In this document: piece by piece, positions 24,365-37,857 of the stretch
Position numbering within the stretch: the first letter of the stretch is position 1
How the letters are laid out: every line of letters begins with the position of its first letter
Assembly (NCBI GenBank): GCA_023055355.1
Contig: JALJCS010000055.1
Coordinates: 1,904,166-1,968,165 of the forward strand
Source of the DNA: Agelaius tricolor
Lineage: Eukaryota > Chordata > Aves > Passeriformes > Icteridae
DNA length: 64,000 nt
Direction: 5' to 3'
Notes under the pieces: model-generated
What the model was told of the DNA's origin: nothing
The model's database searches: none
Seen by the model: only the letters and a program-made list of their open reading frames with translations
Program-made: the position numbers and the translations under genes

Positions 24365-25795
24365 AATTTTCTGGGATATTTTCCCTCCCTGAACCTTTTT
24401 TCCGTCAATTTTCTGGGATATTTCCCTCCCTGCACCTTCTTCCCATCAATTTTCTGGGATTTTCCCCACAAATTTTCTGGGGTATTTCCTTTTCTCCCCA
24501 TGAATTTTCTGGGGTATTTCCTTTTCTCCCCATGAATTTTCTGGGGTATTTCCCTCCCTGCACCTTTTCCCCATGAATTTTCTGGGATATTTCCTTTTCC
24601 CCACAAATTTTCTGGAATATTTCCTTTTCCCCATGAATTTTCTGTGATATTTTCTTTTCCCCATATATTTTCTGGAATATTTCCTTTTCCCCATGAATTT
24701 TCTGGGATATTTCCTTTTTCCCCATGAATTTTCTGAGATATTTCCTTTTACCCCATGAATTTTCTGAGATATTTCCTTTTACCCATAGATTTTCTGGGAT
24801 ATTTCCTTTCCCCCATGAATTTTCTGGGATATTTCCCTCCTTGCACCTTCTTCCCATCAATTTTCTGAGATATTTCCTTTTCCCCATGAATTTTCTGGGA
24901 TATTTCCTTTTCCCCCATGAATTTTCTGGGATATTTCCTTTTCCCCACAAAATTTCTGAGGTATTTCCCTCCCTGCAGCTTTTCCCCATGAATTTTCCGG
25001 GATATTTCCTTTTCCCCATGAATTTTCTGGGATATTTTCCCTCCCTGCACCTTTTCCCCATAAATTTTCTGGGATATTTCCTTTTCCCCGCAAATTTTCT
25101 GGGCTATTTCCATTTCCCCATGAATTTTCTGGGATATTTCCTTTTCCCCCATAAATTTTCTGGGATATTTCCTTTTCCCCACAAAATTTCTGGGATATTT
25201 CCCTCCCTGCACCTTTTCCCCATTAATTTTCTCGGATATTTCCTTTTTCCCATGAATTTTCTGGGATATTTCCTTTTCCCCATGAATTTTCTGAGATATT
25301 TTCTTTTCCCCATAAATTTTCTGGGATATTTCCTTTTCCCCCATAAATTTTCTGGGATATTTCCTTTTCCCCACAAAATTTCTGGGATATTTCCCTCCCT
25401 GCACCTTTTCCCCATGAATTTTCTGGGATATTTCCTTTTCCCCCATGAATTTTCTGGGATATTTCCTTTCTCCCATTAATTTTCTGGGATATTTCCTTTT
25501 CCCCATGAATTTTCTGGGATATTTCCCTCCCTGCACCTTTTTCCCATGAATTTTCTGGGCTATTTCCTTTTCCCCCATAAATTTTCTGGGATATTTCCTT
25601 TTCCCCATGAATTTTATGGGATACTTCCTTTTCCCCACAAAATTTCTGGGATATTTCCCTCCCTGCACCTTTTCCCCTAAATTTTCTGGGATATTTCCTT
25701 TCTCCCATTAATTTTCTGGGATATTTCCTTTTTCCCCATGAATTTTCTGGGATATTTCCTTTTTCCCCATGAATTTTCTGGGATATTTCCCTCCC
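24365..25795. repeat. 30-bp minisatellite (AATTTTCTGGGATATTTCC)
   Basis: About 47 units with variants TTTTCCCCATGAATTTTCTG and CCTCCCTGCACCTTTTCCCC. Unit length near 30 bp keeps frames open on both strands. Confidence 0.97.
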
Positions 25796-26335
25796 TGTGT
25801 CACTCCTGTCCTATTTTCCCGCTGGATCTGGCATTTTCCCTCCTCCCCTCCATGTCTTCAAAAAAAATTTATTAAAATTCCATGTAAAAATCCATGGGAT
25901 GGAGGCAGCTCACTGCATTTTCCTGCTTTCTTTGCCTGAAACCAATTCCAGTAATTTCATAAATGTCAAATGCACATTTTGTGTTCAGCAGCTCCGCAGA
26001 TTAAAGGGGAATTCTCCAGGAATATCAGAGGCAGGAGCTGATAAATCTCTGTGAGTTCTGGCTCTTGTTTCAGCCACATTCTGCCAAAGGAATTAAAAAT
26101 CAGTTTTTCAACAGCTGTTTTCTGCTATGAGGGGTTTTGTTCGAGCCTTGCTCTGATTTAGGCTCCTAAAAAATTCAAACCAGGACAACTCCATTTTTAT
26201 TTTTTGGGGAATTTGTCTCTTCCAGAGGTGTTTGCTGGTGCCACATCCCACGTGGAGCTGGTTTAATCCTTGCCCAGACTCAGAATCAGGAAATCCTGGG
26301 CTGGTTTGGGTTGGGAACTTTAAATGCAACTTTAT
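25796..26335. other. Unique sequence, nothing recognised
   Basis: Non-repetitive stretch between two arrays; its right end merges into the 360-bp array. Confidence 0.45.
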
Positions 26336-27720
26336 CAGGGATTTTTGTCTTAATCTGTAATTTGAGTCCCTCTTGTCCTGCCCAGAAGGAGATATCAGGG
26401 TTACCTTATCTCACAGAGCCTGTTTGGAGTTCAAGGCTGTTTTCTCACTAAAGATATGAGTGATTATGAAAGATTTGACTGATTACAAAAGATTTGATTG
26501 ATTACAGAAGATTTGACTGATCACAAAAGATTTCTGTAATCTTTTACAAAGATCACAAAAAGACCTGGGCTGGGATCTGGGGAAATGCAGATTTTTGGTG
26601 CTGGTTTGGCCCTGTGGTTGTTGGAATTTATTTCCCCTATTTGATGTTGGCTGGTTTAGGCTCCGCTCTAACCCAGAGGTGCTTCCAGGGGCTGACAGCT
26701 CCTTGCTAATCAAACTAAATTCAAATATATCAAGAATTTCTGTCTTAATCTGTAATTTAATAATGAGTCCCACTCATCCTGCCCAGGAGGAGATATCAGG
26801 GTTGTCTTATCTCTCAGAGCCTGCTTGGAGTTCAAGGCTGTTTTCTCACTCAAGATTTGACTGATTACAGAAGATTTGACTGATCACAAAAGATTTCTGT
26901 AATCTTTTACGAAGATCACAAAAAGACCTGGGCTGGGATTTGGGGAAATGCAGATTTTTGGTGCTGGTTTGGCCCTGTGGTTGTTGGAATTTATTTCACC
27001 TGTTTGATGTTGGCTGGTTTGGGCTCCACTCTAACCCAGAGGTGCTTCCAGTTGCTGCCAGCTCCTCGCTCATCAAATTAAATTCAACTTTATCAGGGAT
27101 TTTTATCTTAATCTGTAATTTGAGTCCCTCTTGTCCTGCCCAGAAGGAGATATCAGGGTTGTCTTATCTCAGAGCCTGTTTGGAGTTCAAGGCTGTTTTC
27201 TCACTCAAGATTTGACTGATTACAGAAGATTTGACTGATCACAAAAGATTTCTGTAATCTTTTACGAAGATCACAAAAAGACCTGGGCTGGGATTTGGGG
27301 AAATGCAGATTTTTGGTGCTGTTTGGCCCTGTGGTTGTTGGAATTTATTTCCCCTGTTTGATGTTGGCTGGTTTAGGCTCCGCTCTAACCCAGAGGTGCT
27401 TCCAGGGGCTGCCAGCTCCTTGCTCATCAAACTAAATTCAAATATATCAAGAATTTCTGTCTTAATCTGTAATTTAATAATGAGTCCCACTCATCCTGCC
27501 CAGGAGGAGATATCAGGGTTACCTTATCTCACAGAGCCTGCTTGGAGTTCAAGGCTGTTTTCTCACTCAAGATTTGACTGATTACAGAAGATTTGACTGA
27601 TCACAAAAGATTTCTGTAATCTTTTACAAAGATCACAAAAAGACCTGGCCTGGGATCTGGTGAAATGCAGATTTTTGGTGCTGGTTTGGCCCTGGGGCAG
27701 AGCCCAGCTGTGGTTGTTGG
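26335..27720. repeat. Tandem array, unit about 360 bp, nearly four copies
   Basis: Units contain CTTAATCTGTAATTTGAGTC, GGAGATATCAGGGTT, GGAGTTCAAGGCTGTTTTCTC, a GATTTGACTGATTACA sub-repeat, CAAAAAGACCTGGGCTGGGA and GAGGTGCTTCCAG. Confidence 0.95.
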
Positions 27721-28385
27721 AATTTATTTCCCCTGTGTGGTGTTGGCTGGTTTAGAGCTGCCCTCAGTGTCTCTGTCTCCATCACTCACCTGCCTCAGCA
27801 CCTCTGTTCTGCCTCAGGGGCTTTGTCCAGCCCTGGTGCCTCCAAAATCCTGGTGAGAACCACGGGGCTCCTGCTCCAGCCCTCGAGCTGGGGCTGCAGC
27901 CAGGGTGGGCAGGCTTGATCTTGAGGCATGAACTTGAAGGAATTTGGAGATTTTAGAGGAGCTGAGATTTTATTTAGAGGTAAGCTTTATTGGAGTTAAT
28001 TGAAATAAATGGGCAGGCCATGATGAAGTTAAGAGTTAGTAGTTAATTAATAATTGATTGCTTGTCAGCACAATGTTTGGTTAGCTGGGTTTCTAATGGA
28101 GAATATAGAAACTGATAAATGGCTTTTAGGAACATCAGACAATTGTAGGGCTCCTCTGTTCTGAAACCAATTGAAGATGGGGAATGGGAGTTCTACCAAG
28201 GGTTCATTTGTCAGATTTGCATTGAAAGGGTAGAAAGGTCAGAATGAGGAAGACTTAATTTACTTCCTCATTTTGGGACCCCTTCCCATGAAAGGGACCC
28301 CATTTCAAGGAACAAATTGCACATGCTTAATGGCTTTTGAACTAATTACCATGCTTAATGGCTTTTGAACTAATTACCATACAAA
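27721..28385. other. Unique sequence with a small tandem duplication
   Basis: Mostly unique. CATGCTTAATGGCTTTTGAA and the next nine bases occur twice in a row near 28323 and 28351. Confidence 0.5.
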
Positions 28386-28387
28386 GA

Positions 28388-31005
28388 GGGAAATGGGATG
28401 TACCAAAGTTATGAATATGGATTTGTATTTTGGGTATTCAATACTTGCATTGAATTGATATCTATGGATATCAAAATCCATAGCTCAATATCCATATTGG
28501 GAATGGGATGTACCAAAGTTATCAACATGTGTTTGTATTTTGGGTATTCAATACTTGCATTGAATTGATATCTATGGATATCAAAATCCATAGATTTTGG
28601 ATATCAAAATCCATAGATCAATATCCATGTTGGGAATGGGATGTACCAAAGTTCTGAATATGCATTTGTATTTTGGGTGTTCCATACTTGTATAGATAAA
28701 ATATATAGATTGTATATTATATAGATATAGAAAAGATACAGATTTGTAATCACCTGTAAATTGCAGTGTGTTTTTGGGAGTTATCCCACAATAAGCATCC
28801 ACTTTCTAACTTTAAACTCTTAGAGAGTTTTTGGATATTGGTGCTAGATCAATATCCATATTGGGAATGGGCTGTTCCAAAGTTATGAATATGGATTTGC
28901 ATTTTGGGTATTCAATACTTGGATTGAATTGATATCTATGGATATCAAAATCCATAAATCAATATCCATATTGGGAATGGGATGTCCCAAAGTTATCAAC
29001 ATGTGTTTGTATTTTGGGTATTCAATACTTGCATTGAATTGATATCTATGGATATCAAAATCCATAGATCAATATCCATATTGGGAATGGGCTGTACCAA
29101 AGTTATCAATAGGTATTTGTATTTTTGGTATTCCATACTTGTATAGATAAAAGATATAGATTATATATTATATAGATATAGAAAAGATATAGATATTGAT
29201 TTGTAATCACCTGTAAATTGCAGTGTGTTTTTGGGAATTATCCCACAATAAACATCCACTTTCTAACTCTAAACTGTCGGAGAGTTTTTGGATATTGGTA
29301 CTAGATCAAAATCCATATTGGGAATGGGATATACCAAAGTTATCAATAGGTATTTGTATTTTTGGTATTCCATACTTGTATAGATAAAAGATATAGATTA
29401 TATATTATATAGATATAGAAAAGATATAGATATATATATCTATATATATATATATATATTATAGATTTGTAATCACCTGTAAATTGCAGTGTGTTTTTGG
29501 GAGTTATCCCACAATAAACATCCACTTTCCAACTCTAAACTGTTAGAGAGTTTTTGGATATTGGTGCTAGATCAATACCCATATTGGGAATGGGATGTAC
29601 CAAAGTTATGAATATGGATTTGTATTTTGGGTATTCAATACTTGGATTGAATTGATATCTATGGATATCAAAATCCATAAATCAATATCCATGTTGGGAA
29701 TGGGATGTCCCAAAGTTATCAATAGGTATTTGTATTTTTGGTATTCCATACTTGTATAGATAAAAGATATAGATTATATATTATATAGATATAGAAAAGA
29801 TATAGGTATCGATTTGTAATCACCTGTAAATTGCAGTGTGTTTTTGGGAATTATCCCATAGTAAACATCCACTTTCTAACTCTAAACTGTTAGAGAGTTT
29901 TTGGATATTTGTGCTAGATCAAAATCCATGTTGGGATTGGGATGTACCAAAGTTATCAATAGGTATTTGTGTTTTGGGTATTCAATACTTGGATTGAATT
30001 GATATCTATGGATATCAAAATCCATAAATCAATATCCATACTGGGAATGGGCTGTACCAACGTTGTTTGGGAGTTATCCCACAATAAATATCCACTTTCT
30101 AACTTTAAACTCTTAGAGAGTTTTTGGATATTGGTGCTAGATCAATATCCATGTTGGGAATGGGATGTACCAAAGTTATCAATAGGTATTTGTGTTCTGG
30201 GTATTCAATACTTGTACAGATAAGAGGACTCTGCAATCACCTGTAAATTGCAGTGTGTATTTGGGAGTTATCCCACAACAAACATCCACTTTCTAACTCT
30301 AAACTGTCGGAGAGTTTTTGGATATTGGTACTAGATCAATATCCATATTGGGAATGGGCTGTACCAAAGTTATCAATAGGTATTTGTATTTTTGGTATTC
30401 CATACTTGTACAGATAAAAGATATAGATTATATATTATATAGATAGAGAAAAGATATAGATATAGATTTGTAATCACCTGTAAATTGCAGTGTGTTTTTG
30501 GGAATTATCCCATAGTAAACATCCACTTTCTAACTTTAAACTCTTAGAGAGTTTTTGGATATTGGTGCTAGATCAAAATCCATGTTGGGAATGGGCTGTA
30601 CCAAAGTTATGAATATGGATTTGTATTTTGGGTATTCAATACTTGGATTGAATTGATATCTATGGATATCAAAATCCATAAATCAATATCCATACTGGGA
30701 ATGGGCTGTACCAACGTTGTTTGGGAGTTATCCCACAATAAATATCCACTTTCTAACTTTAAACTCTTAGAGAGTTTTTGGATATTGGTGCTAGATCAAT
30801 ACCCATATTGGGAATGGGATGTCCCAGAGTTATTTGGGAGTTATCCCACAACAAACATCCAATTTCTAACTCTAAACTATCAGAGAGTTTTTGGATATTG
30901 GTGCTAGATCAATATCCATATTGGGAATGGGATGTGCCAAAGTTATTTGGGAGCTATCCCACAACAAACATCCACTTTCTAACTCTGAACTGTCGGAGAG
31001 TTTTT
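28388..31005. repeat. AT-rich array, units about 110-240 bp
   Basis: Modules: GGGAATGGGATGTACCAAAG, TGTATTTTGGGTATTCAATA, GATATCTATGGATATCAAAA, CACCTGTAAATTGCAGTGTG, TTATCCCACAATAAACATCC and GAGAGTTTTTGGATATTGG. Units differ in which modules they hold. A (TA)n run is expanded at 29430-29460. Confidence 0.95.
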
Positions 31006-31135
31006 GTCCATCACAATCTGAGGGCTTGATTTGGGATCTGTGCACGTGCTGGGCTCCAAGGAAATTCCAGCTTGAGTCTGGAAGAGTTTGTGTGCAGAGA
31101 GGAGCTCAGTGCTGAGCTGTCCCTCGTCCCTGCAG

Positions 31136-31334
31136 GTGCCCGTCGCTGCGGCGGAGGCCTCTGAAGATGTCCAACAGCAACACGGCACAGGAGTCCCTGG
31201 AAATTATGAAGGAATCAGAAAAAAAGGTGGTGGAGGAGTCTGTGAACAAAACCAAATACGTGTCCAGGTCACCAAGCAAGGAGGAGGTGGAGAAGGATGG
31301 CGGGGAGGAGGTCAGCGTGCGCCAGGAGTCCCAG
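31136..31334 (+). CDS. R3HDM2: R3HDM2 exon with start codon (coding exon 1; CDS from 31167)
   Basis: The acceptor (ccctgcag) precedes 31136 and the donor gtgagc follows 31334. The exon has 31 bases of 5-prime UTR and then ATG at 31167, with A at -3. It encodes residues 1-56, starting MSNSNTAQES and ending VRQESQ, and leaves in phase 0. The sequence is polar and rich in Glu, Lys and Ser, without a signal peptide or membrane segment, as expected for a cytoplasmic RNA-binding protein. The start was chosen because it reproduces the family N-terminus. An acceptor upstream of the ATG means at least one noncoding exon must lie further left. Confidence 0.93.
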
Positions 31335-31481
31335 GTGAGCGTGGGCAGGGCCAGCTGAGCCCTCCCCTGCTGCTCCCCTTCCCTTCCCAGAGCACCCAGA
31401 GCCACACGGGGGGCCCAGGCCGGGCAGGCGGCTCCCTTCCTCTGCATGGGCCCTCCTGGCCACAGAGGCTGAGATATTTCC

Positions 31482-32160
31482 ATTCCAATGCAATGTTCCA
31501 ATGCAATATCCCAATGCAATATCCCAATTCAATATCCCAATTCAATATCCCAATACAATATCCCAATTCAATATCCCAATACAATATCCCAATTCAATAT
31601 CCCAAATCAATATCCCAAATCAATATCCCAATTCAATATCCCAATTCAATATCCCAATTCAATATCCCAATACAATATCCCAATTCAATATCCCAATTCA
31701 ATATCCCAATTCAATATCCCAATTCAATATCCCAGTACAATATCCCAATACAATATCCCAAATCAATATCCCAAATCAATATCCCAATGCAATATCCCAA
31801 TTCAATATCCCAATTCAATATCCCAATACAATATCCCAATTCAATATTCCAATACAATATTCCAATTCAATATCCCAATTCAATATCCCAGTACAATATC
31901 CCAATACAATATCCCAATTTCAGTATCCCAATTTCAATATCCCAATTTCAATATCCCAATACAATATCCCAATACAATATCCCAATACAATATTTCTATT
32001 TCTATTGAATATTCCAATATAATATTTCAATATAATACTTCCATTTCAAGATAATATTTCCATTTCAATATTTCAATATATTTCAATTTCAATATAATAT
32101 TTCCATTTCAATATTTCAAAATAATATTTCAATTTCAATGTACTATTTCAAAATAATAAT
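31482..32160. repeat. 13-bp array CAATATCCCAATT, decaying to CAATATTTCAATT
   Basis: In intron 1. Because 13 is not a multiple of 3, the same text cycles through all three frames; the long open frames are artefacts. The right 150 bp is a diverged version. Confidence 0.96.
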
Positions 32161-32183
32161 TCAGTTATTCCACTGCCCTGCCA

Positions 32184-32925
32184 GGTAGGAATGTTTGAAA
32201 TCTCAGATTATATCCAAGTAGGAATGCTTGAAATTTCAGATTATACCCAGGTAGGAATGCTTGAAATCTCAGATTGTATCCAGGTAGGAATGTTAGAAAT
32301 CTCAGATTCCATCAGGTAGGAATGTTTGAAATCTCAGATTGTGTCCAGGTAGGAATGTTTGAAACCTCCGATTGTATCCAGGTAGGAATGTTTGAAATCT
32401 TAGATTAGATCCAGGTAGGAATGTTTGAAATCTCAGATTGTATCCAGGTAGGAATGTTTGAAACCTCCGATTATATCCAGGTAGGAATGTTTGAAACCTC
32501 AGATTGTATCCAGGCAGGAATGTTTGAAATCTCAGACTCTATCCAGGTAGGAATGTTTGAAATCTCAGATTTTATCTGGGTAGGAATGTTTGAAATCTCA
32601 GATTATAACTGTGTAGGAATGTTTGAAATCTCAGATTGTATCCAGGCAGGAATGTTTGAAATCTCAGATTGTATCCAGGCAGGAATGGTTGAAATCTCTG
32701 ATTGTATCCAGGCAGGAATGTTTGAAATCTCAGATTCTATCTGGGTAGCAATGTTTGAAATCTCAGATTGTATCCAGGCAGGAATGTGTGAAATCTCAGA
32801 TTGTATCCAGGTAGGAATGTTTGAAATCTCAGATTGTGTCCAGGTAGGAATGTTTGAAATCTCAGATTATATCCAGGTAGGAATGTTTGAAATCTCAGAT
32901 TGTATCCAGGCAGGAATGTTTGGCT
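32184..32925. repeat. 33-bp minisatellite (AGGAATGTTTGAAATCTCAG)
   Basis: About 22 units in intron 1, completed by ATTGTATCCAGGT. The unit is 11 codons long and reads MFEISDCIQVG on the plus strand; the minus strand is open too. Confidence 0.95.
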
Positions 32926-33301
32926 CCTCCCCTGGGCTCTCATCTCCCAGTGGGATGATGGAATTTTATCAGCCATGCAGGGACACTCATTGCCCCATGA
33001 ACAGCAGATAATTCATAATTAATGGCCTGTGAACAGGAGATAATTAATAATTAATGACCAATTAACAGGAGATAGCTCCTGGAGGGAGGATTGGTTTGTG
33101 GCAGAGGCACAGAAATCTACAACTGCCTCACCTCTAACCAATGACAAATAAAATTCCCTTTTGTTTTGCAGCATGGACACCTCCTCAAACCCTTCCCAGC
33201 CAGGTCCAGCCCCAGCAGCCTCTCTGTCCTGACCCCTCTTTATGTGCCAGGAAGGGCAGGGAATTCCCAGATTAAATCTTTGCCTTTTCCTCTCTCCGCA
33301 G

Positions 33302-33343
33302 AAGCGAACGTCGAGTCACGGCCACGCCAGGAAAAGAGCCAAG
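33302..33343 (+). CDS. R3HDM2: R3HDM2 coding exon 2 (42-nt microexon)
   Basis: A 42-nt exon lies between ctctccgcag and gtagga, phase 0 on both sides. It encodes residues 57-70, KRTSSHGHARKRAK. The cluster of Arg and Lys could act as a nuclear localisation or RNA-contact segment; that is inference. Because the exon is in phase at both ends, skipping it would keep the frame. It lies between the 33-bp array of intron 1 and the long AT-rich array of intron 2. Confidence 0.9.
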
Positions 33344-33589
33344 GTAGGAGCTCTGCTGCTCCCCCAATTTCCTTTGGGCTGCTCCAATTCTTGAGCCCAG
33401 CTTTGGCTGCTGCTCCTGAGCCTTTCCTGTCCCTGGAAAAGCAGGTGGTGCCTCAGGACAGGGATTTCCATGTGCTCCTTTCCAACAGGAAAAAAGCTGG
33501 AATTGCTCTGGCTGGAAGTCAGGGAGAATTGAGGCAGGGAATTTCCCAGCTAAAGTTTGCTTTAAAGGCTGAAGGAATAAAATAATTGA

Positions 33590-35515
33590 TTGTTCAGGGA
33601 TTTCAGGTCATTCTATATCTGTATGTTGAGGGGAATATTCCTCTTATTAAAATAACTGATTATTCAGGGATTATTCAAGGATTCCAGCTTATTCTATATC
33701 TGTGTATTGAGGGGAATATTCCTTTTATTAAAATAATTAATTGTTCAAGGATTTCAGGTCATTCTGTATCTGTATATTGAGGGGAATATTCCTTTTGTTG
33801 GGCAGATTAATTGGGAATTTTATGCTTTAAAGGCTGAAGGAATAAAAGAATTAATTGTTCAGGGATTTCAGGTCATTCTATATCTGTATATTGAGGGGAA
33901 TATTCCTCTTATTGGGCAGATTAATTGGGAATTTTATGCTTTAAAGGCTGAAGGAATAAAATAACTGATTGTTCAGGGATTCCAAGTCATTCTGTATCTG
34001 TATGTTGAGGGGAATATTCCTCTTATTGGGCAGATTAATTGGGAATTTTATGCTTTAAAGGTTGAAGGAATAAAATAACTGATTATTCAGGGATTATTCA
34101 GGGATTCCAAATCATTGTGTATCTTTATATTGAGGGGAATACTCCTCTTATTAAAATAATTAATTGTTGAAGGATTTCAGGTCATTCTATATCTGTATAT
34201 TGAGGGAATATTCCTCTTATTAAAATAATTAATTGTTCAGGGATTTCAGGTCATTGTGTATCTTTATATTGAGGGGAATATCCCTCTTATTGGGCAGATT
34301 AATTGGGAATTTTATGCTTCAATGAATAAAAGGAATAAAATAACTGATTGTTCAGGGATTCCAAATAATTGTGTATCTTTATATTGAGGGGAATATTCCT
34401 CTTATTAAAATAATTAATTGTTCAGGGATTCCAGGTCATTCTATATCTGTATATTGAGGGGAATATTCCTCTTATTGGGCAGATTAATTGGGAATTTTAT
34501 GCTTTAAAGGCTGAAGGAATAAAAGAATTAATTGTTCAGGGATTCCAAGTAATTCTGTATCTGTATATTGAAGGGAGTATTCCTCTTATTAAAATAACTG
34601 ATTGTTCAGGGATTCCAGGTCATTCTATATCTGTATATTGAGGGGAATATTCCTTTATTAAAATAACTGATTATTCAGGGATTTTTCAGGGATTCCAGGT
34701 CATTCTATATCTGCATATTGAGGGGAATATTCCTCTTATTGGGCAGATTAATTGGGAATTTTATGCTTCAATAAATAAAAGGAATAAAATAATGGATTGT
34801 TCTGGAATTCCAAATAGTTGTGTATCTTTATATTGAGGGAATATTCCTCTTATTAAAATAACTGATTGTTCAGGGATTTCAGGTCATTCTATATCTGTAT
34901 ATTGAGGGGAAAATTCCTCTTATTAGGCAGATTAATTGGGAATTTTATGCTTTAAAGGCTGAAGGAATAAAACAATTAATTGTTCAGGGATTCCAAGTCA
35001 TTCTGTATCTGTATATTGAAGGGAGTATTCCTCTTATTAAAATAACTGATTATTCAGGGATTATTCAAGGATTCCAGCTTATTCTATATCTGTGTATTGA
35101 GGGGAATATTCCTTTTATTAAAATAATTAATTGTTCAAGGATTTCAGGTCATTCTGTATCTGTATATTGAGGGGAATATTCCTCTTATTGGGCAGATTAA
35201 TTGGGAATTTTATGCTTTAAAGGCTGAAGGAATAAAATAATTAATTGTTCAGGGATTTCAGGTCATTCTATATCTGTATATTGAGGGAATATTCCTTTAT
35301 TAAAATAACTGATTATTCAGGGATTCCAAGTCATTGTGTATCTTTATATTGAGGGAATATTCCTCTTACTGGGCAGATTAATTGGGAATTTTATGCTTTA
35401 AAGGTTGAAGGAATAAAATAACTGATTATTCAGGGATTATTCAGGGATTCCAAGTCATTCTGTATCTGTATATTGAGGGGAATATTCCTCTTATTGGGCA
35501 GATTAATTGGGATTT
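33590..35515. repeat. Intron 2 array, units about 75-190 bp
   Basis: Modules: TGTTCAGGGATTTCAGGTCA, TTCTATATCTGTATATTGAG, GGGAATATTCCTCTTATT, GGGCAGATTAATTGGGAATT and TTTAAAGGCTGAAGGAATAA. About 17 units, with the last two modules present in only some. Confidence 0.95.
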
Positions 35516-35622
35516 AATTGGGAATGGCTGCGCTGGTGCCTCGGGAATGCAGCTGCAGGAATTCAAGTGTGAATTTTAGCTGAGATCTCGTAATTATTCC
35601 CCTTTTTTTTCATCTTTTCCAG

Positions 35623-35709
35623 TCCAACTCAAAGCTTAAACTGGTCAGGAGCTTGGCTGTGTGTGAGGAATCCTCAGGCCCCTTCGTGGATGGGCTGCTG
35701 GAGTCTCAG
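35623..35709 (+). CDS. R3HDM2: R3HDM2 coding exon 3
   Basis: An 87-nt exon between cttttccag and gtaggc, phase 0 on both sides. It encodes residues 71-99, starting SNSKLKLVRSLAVCEESS and ending LLESQ. The block KLKLVRSLAVCEE is strongly conserved among R3HDM proteins. The preceding intron carries almost 2 kb of tandem repeat that stops about 100 bp before the acceptor. Confidence 0.92.
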
Positions 35710-35882
35710 GTAGGCCCAGAACGAGACAAATTTGAGCTTTTGGAAACCCAGAAAAAATCCAAAATTATCCAGGCCTTGCCCTGAGGAGCCAAAAAAATTC
35801 CTACAAGGGCTTTTTGAGACCTTCCTGAGCTGCTTTTCTGCTCAGGGAATGGCTGAACCTCCTGGATTTTTCTCCCCCCCAG

Positions 35883-36009
35883 GACATCATCCAGCTGCAC
35901 GTGAGCTGCCCCTCCGACAAGGAGGAGGAGAAATCCACCAAAGATGGGGTGGAGAAAGAAGAAAAAGAGAAAAATAAAGAAAAAACACCAAGGAAGATGC
36001 TCTCTCGAG
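35883..36009 (+). CDS. R3HDM2: R3HDM2 coding exon 4
   Basis: A 127-nt exon after ctcccccccag, ending in phase 1 before a weak donor, gtcagg. It encodes residues 100-141 plus the first base of codon 142. The text starts DIIQLHVSCPSDKEEEKSTK and continues as a Lys/Glu-rich stretch ending PRKMLSR. The segment is highly charged and probably disordered or helical. Intron 3 is only 173 bp, the shortest here, and free of tandem repeats. The next acceptor is preceded by 1 kb of pyrimidine array. Confidence 0.93.
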
Positions 36010-36251
36010 GTCAGGTGCTGCTCTGGGAACCTTCTGGAAGTGGGACAGGTGGTTGGGGGTGTTTGGTTTTTTTTGTTTTGGTTTAGGGTAAATTTGGGAG
36101 AAAAATTTTTAATTTTTTTTTTTTTTTTTAGAAAATAAACTTAAGTGGTTTTTTTTAAATTGGTTTGGGGAAAAGATTTTTTTTTTTTGGAGAAAAGTGG
36201 GAAAAAATTGGTTTATTTAATAGGTAAAGTATTTATTAGTAGAAAAAATGA

Positions 36252-37857
<1,606 letters not shown>

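Noticed and set aside
24405..25708. Lys/Gly-rich frames (GKRKYPRKFM period) on the minus strand
   Set aside because: A 30-bp array gives a 10-residue period automatically; there is no start context or splice evidence.
31488..32054. NIPIQYPNS-type repetitive frames
   Set aside because: A 13-bp unit read in three frames; intronic.
33169..33301. Extended exon 2 starting at 33173 after ttttgttttgcag
   Set aside because: A fair acceptor exists, but the text to 33301 does not match the family, whereas the acceptor at 33301 gives the expected KRTSSHGHARKRAK directly.
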